NCBI GenBank assembly: GCA_902491415.1
Contig: CABUHP010000098.1
Coordinates: 1-6,732, forward strand
Direction: 5' to 3'
Length of the DNA: 6,732 nt
Origin: an uncultured Collinsella sp.
GTDB taxonomy: Bacteria; Actinomycetota; Coriobacteriia; Coriobacteriales; Coriobacteriaceae
Made by a program: the position numbers and the translations under genes. A model generated the notes under the pieces. That model worked only from the letters and a program-made list of their open reading frames with translations, had not been told where the DNA came from and searched no databases. Shown one piece after another: positions 1 to 4,028 of the stretch. Numbering within the stretch: position 1 is the stretch's first letter; every line of letters begins with the position of its first letter.

Positions 1-639
1 CTTGTCCATGGTCTCGTCCGACAGCGTAAAGGTGGCATGTCCGCCAAACATGGCGGCGATCATGTGGTTGTCGTTATCGCGACGCTCCTTGGCGGCCCAC
101 TGGGCAAATTCGGCGTTCTCGGCAATGGCCTGGTCGCACTTTTCCTGGCCGCGGCGATCCGAGACCTCGTAGCACAGGCACGAACGCATGCCCAGCTCCT
201 GAGCTGCATCCTTAATGGTAAAGAGGCTTCCCGGGATCTCGCAGAAGCTCGCATGGTGATCGAAGATCGTGGTGACGCCATCGCGGATGGAGTCAAGAAT
301 CGTGGCATAGGCGCTGGCCTTGGTGCCGTCGAGCGTCAGGTTGTCGTCGATCTTCCACCACTGCTGCTCAAGATTCTCCAGGAAGTTGGTGGGGTTGCAG
401 CCCTTAATGGCAAGGCCGCGGGCCAGACCCGAGTAGATGTGGGTGTGGCAGTTGATGAGTCCGGGCATGATGAGGTTGCCCTGGGCGTCGACGTACTCGG
501 CATCCGGGTACTTGGCCTTGAGCTCGCACTCGGGGCCCACTTCGACGATCGTATCTCCGTCAATGGCGACCGCACCGTTTGGAATGAACGGGGCCTGCGC
601 GTTGCGGGTAAAGACGGAACCGTTAGCGACCAGAAGCAT
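1..639 (-). CDS. ssnA: SsnA-type putative amidohydrolase, N-terminal part (3' end beyond window)
   Basis: A metal-dependent hydrolase of the amidohydrolase (ATZ/TRZ, chlorohydrolase-like) superfamily, cytosolic. The exact substrate of SsnA is not firmly established. In enterobacteria and gut anaerobes the gene sits beside ygfK, xanthine-dehydrogenase-like genes and a purine permease, which points to purine breakdown. The 213 codons seen open with the small beta domain (residues 1-60), then the MPGLINCHTHIYSG metal-binding strand with His65 and His67. Next come WWKID (94-98), DHHASF (127-132), PGSLFTIKDA (136-145) and HATFT (201-205). As I recall E. coli SsnA, these align in order with its HNHFYSG, WWRLD, DHHASP, GGSLSTLRDA and HAPFT. 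The start ATG at 639 is chosen because AAGGGAG (645-651) lies 5 bases upstream. An in-frame ATG at 657 has no such site. The later metal ligands and the C-terminus lie outside the window. Family call is strong; function is inferred from context. Confidence 0.88.
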   Translation of the reverse strand, partial: MLLVANGSVFTRNAQAPFIPNGAVAIDGDTIVEVGPECELKAKYPDAEYVDAQGNLIMPGLINCHTHIYSGLARGLAIKGCNPTNFLENLEQQWWKIDDNLTLDGTKASAYATILDSIRDGVTTIFDHHASFCEIPGSLFTIKDAAQELGMRSCLCYEVSDRRGQEKCDQAIAENAEFAQWAAKERRDNDNHMIAAMFGGHATFTLSDETMDK

Positions 640-786
640 GGATGCTCCCTTCGACATCAGGGGCGGGGTTTGACACCTCTGACATGGCGGAGTGCGAAGC
701 GCCGGCCTACACCGGAAACGGGCCCTCTCCCGTCAACGCTTCACCAAAGGGACAAACCCTTTGAAGTGCGGCTTGGCGCCGCATGA
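640..786 (-). other. candidate structured RNA leader of ssnA
   Basis: Non-coding gap upstream of ssnA, read on the minus strand. First comes a hairpin, CAAAGGG with CCCTTTG (745-751 with 757-763), extendable with CTTC/GAAG at 739-742 and 763-766. Next is a possible three-way junction. Its closing stem pairs GTGAAGCG (737-744) with CGCTTCGCAC (692-701, 2-base bulge). Two hairpins lie inside it: ACGGG/CCCGT (718-722 with 729-733, 6-base loop) and CCGG/CCGG (702-705 with 712-715, 6-base loop). The strand at 737-744 is shared between the first hairpin and the junction, so the two folds compete, as in a switch. A TTGACG at 731-736 has no convincing -10 partner, so the RNA is probably part of a read-through transcript from the permease. 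I do not recognise a known riboswitch class. GC-rich sequence forms stems by chance, so confidence is moderate. Confidence 0.35.
645..651 (-). promoter_or_regulatory. ribosome binding site deciding the ssnA start
   Basis: On the minus strand AAGGGAG is followed by 5 bases and then ATG at 639. It decides between this start and the in-frame ATG at 657, which it overlaps too closely to serve. Confidence 0.7.
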
Positions 787-818
787 CGTCGGCGGACGAG
801 GCGATGCGTCCGCCGACG
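787..818. repeat. 12-bp perfect inverted repeat after the permease gene
   Basis: CGTCGGCGGACG (787-798) and CGTCCGCCGACG (807-818) are perfect reverse complements around the 8-base loop 799-806. The repeat begins 17 bases past the permease stop codon, so its position suits a terminator or an mRNA 3'-end stabiliser. Neither strand has a U-tract after the stem, so it is not a canonical intrinsic terminator. It could trim or attenuate expression of downstream ssnA. Confidence 0.6.
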
Positions 819-834
819 AATAGCACCGAATTGG

Positions 835-2229
835 TTACTTCTTGCTCTCGGGCAAGACCAGATCCACGGCAGCGTCCTTGGCAGCATCGATGTGCTGAGC
901 CACGACCGGCGTCTGCGGAAGGATCAGGTTAAGGACAATGGCCATGATGGCGGTGGGGGTTACGGCATTGGAGCCGATGACGGTGGACACCCAGGCGGGC
1001 ATACCCTCGCCGGCAAGGCAACCGCTGGCCATCCAGATACCCAGACCAAAGACGACGGAGGTACCGACGATGGTGGTAGTGCGCTGCGTGAGGCCCTCGC
1101 GGGTGAACATGCGCACGCCGTTCATGGTGATGGTGCCAAAGACGCCGACGGTCGCGCCGCCGATGACGGGCTGCGGGATAGCGGAAAGGACGGCAGAGAG
1201 CTGCGGGAATAGGCCGGCGATGGCAAAGACGGCCGCAATGATCACAAAGACCCACTTGTTGACGACCTTGTTGGAGCAGATGATGCCCACGTTCTGGCCA
1301 AGGGCGCTGGTGGGAAGACCGCCCAGCAGACCGCCGACCATAGAGGTGAGGCCCTGGGACACGATAGCGCCGGAGAGCTCGCGCTCGGTGGGCATACGGT
1401 CGATGGAGCCCAGGCAGGCGGCGGAGACGTCACCGATAACCTGAATGGCGACCATGGGGAACACGACGGCGAGGGTAATGCAGACCTCGGGATCAAACTC
1501 GAGCGCGTAGGGCATGAGCTTGGGAAGGGCGAAGACCTGGGCGGTGGCAACGCTGGAGAAGTCGATCATGCCAAAGGGGATGGAGACGATCATGCCAACG
1601 ATCATGCCAAAGAACACGGATCCCAGCTTGAGCGTGCCCTTGCCAAAGTTGGCGAGCGCAAAGACCACGGCGAAGGTGATAAGAGCGACGCACCAGGCCT
1701 GCGGGGTGCCCCACAGCGGCGTACCCATACCGCCGGCCATATACTTGACGGCCGTGGGATACAGCGAAACGCCGATGGAGAAGATGACCGTACCGGTCAC
1801 GACGGGCGGGAACAGCCACTTGATCTTGCTGTAGGCCAGACCAAAGAGGACCGCGACGGCGCCGCCGACGATCTCGCCACCCAGCAGCGCACCAAAGCTA
1901 AAGCCCGAGGCACCCATGGCCTGCAGGGCCGGCAGGAACGCGAACGAAACGCCCATGACGATGGGCAGGCCGCCGCCGATGCGACGGAAGGGAGCGAAGG
2001 CCTGAAGGGCCGTGTCGATCGCCGAAAGAATGAGCGCGACCTGGATGATGTCGGTACTCTGCTGGCTATTAAAGCCGTAGACGCCGGCCATGATGACCGC
2101 CGGGGTAATGATGCCGGCAAACGATGCCAGTACGTGCTGAAGGGCACACGGGATCATTTCCTTAACGGGAGGCATGCCTTCGCGAGTGAACAGGGCTTCA
2201 GTGCCGTTCGTAACCGTCTCCTGGGTCAT
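835..2229 (-). CDS. NCS2-family nucleobase permease (xanthine/uracil type)
   Basis: An integral inner-membrane nucleobase transporter of the NCS2/NAT family (COG2233), 464 aa, usual length. It is almost wholly hydrophobic, consistent with the 14-segment UraA fold. Family marks seen: QH in TM1 (31-32), the GGLPIVMGVSFAF TM3 segment (86-98), FPPVVTG (140-146), the GD pair in TM8 (266-267), the DRMPTERELSG loop (277-287) and the NAT signature region QNVG (312-315). Three usually conserved polar positions differ. The TM8 Glu is Gln263, the TM9 Asp is Gln292 and the signature Thr is Asn320 (compared from memory with XanQ). Proton coupling or substrate choice may therefore be altered. Start ATG at 2229 has GGTGG 4 bases upstream and GAGGA further out. 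ssnA lies 195 bases downstream in the same direction, which suggests a purine (xanthine or urate) substrate. Uracil cannot be excluded. Confidence 0.9.
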   Translation of the reverse strand: MTQETVTNGTEALFTREGMPPVKEMIPCALQHVLASFAGIITPAVIMAGVYGFNSQQSTDIIQVALILSAIDTALQAFAPFRRIGGGLPIVMGVSFAFLPALQAMGASGFSFGALLGGEIVGGAVAVLFGLAYSKIKWLFPPVVTGTVIFSIGVSLYPTAVKYMAGGMGTPLWGTPQAWCVALITFAVVFALANFGKGTLKLGSVFFGMIVGMIVSIPFGMIDFSSVATAQVFALPKLMPYALEFDPEVCITLAVVFPMVAIQVIGDVSAACLGSIDRMPTERELSGAIVSQGLTSMVGGLLGGLPTSALGQNVGIICSNKVVNKWVFVIIAAVFAIAGLFPQLSAVLSAIPQPVIGGATVGVFGTITMNGVRMFTREGLTQRTTTIVGTSVVFGLGIWMASGCLAGEGMPAWVSTVIGSNAVTPTAIMAIVLNLILPQTPVVAQHIDAAKDAAVDLVLPESKK

Positions 2230-2316
2230 TTGACCACCAATCCTCGAAGTAGTTGTTTTCGCATCTGACGCTCTATTGTGACGCAGTGCGGGGTTGAGGT
2301 TGTGCCTTCATTGCAT

Positions 2317-2345
2317 ATCGTATTAAAGATGATTCTCATTCTCAA
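2317..2345 (-). promoter_or_regulatory. sigma70-like promoter of the permease gene
   Basis: On the minus strand TTGAGA (2340-2345, 5 of 6 consensus bases) is separated by exactly 17 bases from TACGAT (2317-2322, 4 of 6). Transcription would begin near 2310, giving a leader of about 80 bases. It is the best promoter match in this intergenic region. Confidence 0.55.
2330..2344. promoter_or_regulatory. Fur-box-like operator inside the permease promoter
   Basis: TGATTCTCATTCTCA matches the 7-1-7 Fur motif TGATAAT-N-ATTATCA at 12 of 15 positions (counting the free centre). It lies across the spacer and into the -35 box of the predicted permease promoter, where a bound repressor would block RNA polymerase. 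The match is seen directly. That an iron regulator of the Fur family binds it is inference, and AT-rich sequence raises the chance of accidental matches. Confidence 0.35.
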
Positions 2346-2568
2346 TAATAATTTTTTGTTATCAGACTATTCTTCAGCTGAAATTACGCATTTCCGCAGG
2401 TCAGGAAAGTGTCTGGTCAAAATAACATCTAACATTTCTTTTGGTCAACCGTTTACCGCTAAATTCCTACCGTTCGTCTGCATTACGCAATGTACCTGCG
2501 GATATACGAGATTATGGGCAGCGTGTTACCATGAGAAAAAATTGTTATGAACATTTCCGATTTCACCC

Positions 2569-2575
2569 AAAGGAG
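2569..2575 (+). promoter_or_regulatory. ribosome binding site deciding the GTG start of the regulator
   Basis: AAAGGAG sits 6 bases before GTG at 2582. The in-frame ATG at 2531 and TTG at 2441 have no comparable site, and translation from them would add residues the family does not need. Confidence 0.75.
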
Positions 2576-2581
2576 TTGCCC

Positions 2582-3238
2582 GTGAACGAGACCGTACGTC
2601 GCTTTTTGCCGATGGTCGATTTTCTGGAGCAGATACTCGGCAAAAACAGCGAAATCGTGCTGCACGATTTTTCGGATCCCGACCACGCCATCGTCGATAT
2701 TCGCAACGGCATCGTGAGCGGCCGCAAGGTCGGCGGTCCCGCCACCGATCTGGCACTCAAGATCATGCACGACGCCAAGTATCGCGACCTGCCGTTTATT
2801 ACGGGCTACGAGGGGCGCGGTGCCGGCGGCAAGACGTTGGAGTCAGCGACGTACTTTATCCGCGAGAATGATGAGATCGTCGGTATGCTCTGCGTCAACA
2901 CCGACCTCTCGACCGTGCGCTCCATCAACGCCATGGCGCAGCAGCTCATGGCGTGCTTCGACGCGGCGCCGACGCGCACGGAGCCCGCCCCTATCGAGGT
3001 CGAAAGCCTTTCGGAGTCTACACAGGAGCTCATCGACCGCAGCATTGCCGAGTTGCTGAGCGCGCGCGGGCTGGATGTAGCGTCGCTTGGTCAGAGCGAC
3101 CGCGTGGACGTCATTCGCCACCTCAACGGTAACGGGGTGTTCATGCTCAAGGGCGCCGTGGCCTGCGCCGCCGCCGCGCTGGGCATCTCTGAGCCCAGCG
3201 TCTACCGCTACCTGCAAAAAGTTCGCAAGGAGGGCTAA
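2582..3238 (+). CDS. YheO/DauR-type transcriptional regulator (PAS-like plus HTH)
   Basis: A cytosolic DNA-binding regulator of 218 aa with the two-part layout of the YheO family. The N-terminal YheO-like PAS domain spans about residues 5-115, with MVDFLEQILGKNSEIVLHDF at 11-30, a GG-rich turn at 51-52 and GYEGRGAGGKTLESATYFI at 75-93. A variable, Ser/Glu/Pro-rich linker follows (about 128-148). The C-terminal helix-turn-helix (HTH_22 type) covers about 150-213, with its recognition part at LGISEPSVYRYL (200-211). Family members include E. coli YheO and Pseudomonas DauR, which controls D-arginine use; the PAS part probably senses a small ligand. It starts with GTG. It is transcribed divergently from the permease and converges on ridA, so control of either neighbour is plausible. 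A strong terminator follows. The ligand is unknown. Confidence 0.88.
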   Translation: MNETVRRFLPMVDFLEQILGKNSEIVLHDFSDPDHAIVDIRNGIVSGRKVGGPATDLALKIMHDAKYRDLPFITGYEGRGAGGKTLESATYFIRENDEIVGMLCVNTDLSTVRSINAMAQQLMACFDAAPTRTEPAPIEVESLSESTQELIDRSIAELLSARGLDVASLGQSDRVDVIRHLNGNGVFMLKGAVACAAAALGISEPSVYRYLQKVRKEG

Positions 3239-3282
3239 CGAGCAAAATGGAGTGCGGCTCCACAAGCGATCCGTCACTTGAT

Positions 3283-3321
3283 AAAAGACCCTGCAGCTCG
3301 CACGCGCTGCAGGGTCTTTTT
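3283..3321. terminator. bidirectional intrinsic terminator between the regulator gene and ridA
   Basis: An 11-bp GC-rich stem, GACCCTGCAGC (3287-3297) with GCTGCAGGGTC (3306-3316), and an 8-base loop. It is flanked by AAAA (3283-3286) on the left and TTTTT (3317-3321) on the right, so a U-tract follows the stem on either strand. It lies between the two convergent stop codons and can end both transcripts. Confidence 0.92.
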
Positions 3322-3350
3322 GCATGTCATGTTGAGTTGTTGCCAACGCC

Positions 3351-3728
3351 TTAGAGGGCGGCGACGACCTCGATCTCGACCAGACCGCCAGCCGGAAGGG
3401 CGGCAACCTGGAAGGCGCTGCGCGCGGGGAACGGGGCCTCGAACTTGGAAGCGTAGATCTCGTTCACGGCAGCGAAGTCGGCAATGTCGGCCAGGTAGAC
3501 CGTGGTCTTGACGACATCGGCAAAGGTGGCGCCGGCAGCGGTCAGCAGGGCCTCGACGTTAGCAAGGGACTGCTTGGCCTGGGCCTCGACGCCCTCGGGC
3601 ATCTTGCCGGTTGCGGGATCGATGCCCAGCTGGCCGGACAGGAACACCATGTTGCCGGTCTGGATACCGGGGGAATACGGACCGATGGCTGCGGGCGCGT
3701 TATCGGAAGACACGACGGTCTTGCTCAT
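3351..3728 (-). CDS. ridA: RidA-family enamine/imine deaminase
   Basis: Soluble RidA (YjgF/YER057c/UK114) protein of 125 aa, the usual length, expected to form a trimer with active sites between subunits. It hydrolyses reactive enamines/imines such as 2-aminoacrylate and 2-iminobutanoate, made by PLP-dependent dehydratases and ammonia-lyases, to 2-oxoacids and ammonia. Seen: AIGPYSPG (14-21) with Tyr18, FLSGQLGIDP (29-38), the Q-x-x-x-x-NV helix (52-58) and KTTVYLAD (74-81). The catalytic Arg103 is in PARSAFQVAALP, and Glu120 is in VEIE; both match Arg105 and Glu120 of the enterobacterial proteins. The ATG at 3728 has AAGGAG 6 bases upstream. Longer in-frame starts would run through the leader hairpin and are rejected. 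It is transcribed alone, with its own promoter and terminator. Its neighbours suggest a link to amino-acid or diaminopropionate lyase chemistry in purine breakdown (inference). Confidence 0.95.
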   Translation of the reverse strand: MSKTVVSSDNAPAAIGPYSPGIQTGNMVFLSGQLGIDPATGKMPEGVEAQAKQSLANVEALLTAAGATFADVVKTTVYLADIADFAAVNEIYASKFEAPFPARSAFQVAALPAGGLVEIEVVAAL

Positions 3729-3761
3729 GTTTTTCTCCTTACGATCAATTGAGAGAGTGTG

Positions 3762-3809
3762 AGCGCGGTGTTCACACCGGGAGGCACAGTTCGGTCTGAA
3801 CACCGCGCT
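3762..3809 (-). repeat. long perfect hairpin in the ridA leader
   Basis: AGCGCGGTGTTCA (3762-3774) and TGAACACCGCGCT (3797-3809) are perfect 13-base reverse complements. After one mismatch the pairing continues with ACCG/CGGT (3776-3779 with 3792-3795), leaving a 12-base loop at 3780-3791. It sits immediately after the predicted ridA transcription start and 27 bases before the ribosome binding site. It has no U-tract, so it is not an ordinary terminator. The loop, read on the ridA mRNA, contains GCCUCC, whose CUCC could pair with GGAG of the ridA ribosome binding site. Confidence 0.7.
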
Positions 3810-3829
3810 TGATTGGGATAGTAATCAAG
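3808..3829. promoter_or_regulatory. operator-like dyad across the ridA -10 box
   Basis: CTTGATT (3808-3814) and AATCAAG (3823-3829) are perfect 7-base reverse complements separated by 8 bases. The centre is occupied by the predicted -10 box. Its size and placement fit a repressor dimer site. The binding protein is not known; the neighbouring YheO-like regulator is one candidate. Confidence 0.4.
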
Positions 3830-3846
3830 GTTTCCGTGCGATGCAA
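3818..3846 (-). promoter_or_regulatory. predicted ridA promoter
   Basis: On the minus strand TTGCAT (3841-3846) and TACTAT (3818-3823, 4 of 6 consensus bases) are separated by 17 bases. The -35 box is weak, matching only the TTG. Transcription would start near 3811, at the edge of the leader hairpin. Direct repeats around the -35 box could bind an activator that compensates. Confidence 0.45.
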
Positions 3847-3877
3847 GAATATTATCAGTTTGCGAGAATATTTTATC
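3842..3877. repeat. tandem direct repeat at and upstream of the ridA -35 box
   Basis: TGCAAGAATATTATC (3842-3856) is repeated 19 bases later as TGCGAGAATATTTTATC (3861-3877), with one substitution and a 2-base insertion. The copies lie at and just upstream of the predicted -35 box, a usual place for an activator or UP-type AT-rich element. Confidence 0.4.
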
Positions 3878-3990
3878 GCCCAACGGTTTCCCCGAACCGC
3901 TGAACGGTTCTCCACGGGGTCAGCCAGCCCAAGCTGCTGAAGACTTTATCCCGCTTGGAGCACGGGCATCGCCTGCCGCAACGGCACCAC

Positions 3991-3996
3991 TATACT
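3991..3996 (+). promoter_or_regulatory. probable -10 box of the U32/RluA operon
   Basis: TATACT matches the -10 consensus at 5 of 6 bases. Transcription would start near 4002, leaving a leader of about 27 bases. No good -35 box is found 16-18 bases upstream (about 3968-3973), so the promoter is weak or needs an activator. Confidence 0.35.
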
Positions 3997-4028
3997 TTTG
4001 AATATCTGAGCATTTTGAAAGGCAGGAT

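Larger units (their letters stand above)
2230..2581. other. 352-base divergent intergenic region
   Basis: AT-rich compared with its flanks and without a credible gene. It holds the permease promoter and Fur-like site (2317-2345). It also has two copies of ATTACGCA (2383-2390 and 2482-2489), the second inside a near-palindrome CATTACGCAATG (2481-2492, one mismatched pair). CCGCAGG (2394-2400) is inverted as CCTGCGG (2495-2501). TGGTCAA occurs at 2414-2420 and 2442-2448, and on the minus strand at 2230-2236. I could not find a convincing plus-strand -35/-10 pair for the regulator gene. The region probably carries operators for both divergent genes. Confidence 0.6.
3729..4028. other. 300-base divergent intergenic region between ridA and the U32 gene
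   Basis: It holds no credible gene. From the left it contains the ridA ribosome binding site (3735-3740), the small palindrome TCAATTGA (3745-3752), the 13-bp leader hairpin, the ridA promoter with its dyad and the tandem repeats. Next is a hairpin at 3890-3919: GAACCG/CGGTTC around ctgaa, with an outer CCCC/GGGG pair across a bulge. The U32 gene's -10 box follows at 3991-3996. Confidence 0.6.

Noticed and set aside
640..744. Hammerhead-type ribozyme in the ssnA leader
   Set aside because: A three-way junction and a CUGAUG sequence near 660 are present, but the conserved core CUGANGA and GAAA are not in the right places.
731..757. Separate ssnA promoter starting with TTGACG
   Set aside because: No recognisable -10 box lies 16-19 bases downstream on the minus strand; the area is GC-rich.
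37..786. 249-codon open frame on the plus strand
   Set aside because: Antisense to ssnA, whose minus-strand protein has unmistakable family motifs; the plus-strand protein shows none.
2278..2550. 90-codon plus-strand open frame in the divergent region
   Set aside because: No ribosome binding site, AT-rich non-coding composition, no recognisable domain, and it overlaps the permease promoter and the start region of the regulator.
2441..2581. N-terminal extension of the regulator (TTG 2441 or ATG 2531)
   Set aside because: The frame is open but neither codon has a ribosome binding site, while GTG 2582 has AAAGGAG at ideal spacing and gives a family-typical length.
3729..3803. N-terminal extension of RidA to 3803
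   Set aside because: It would translate through the leader hairpin and add residues absent from the family; ATG 3728 has AAGGAG at 6 bases.
3890..3919. Terminator upstream of the U32 gene
   Set aside because: The hairpin has no U-tract, an interrupted stem, and no gene upstream on that strand that would need it.
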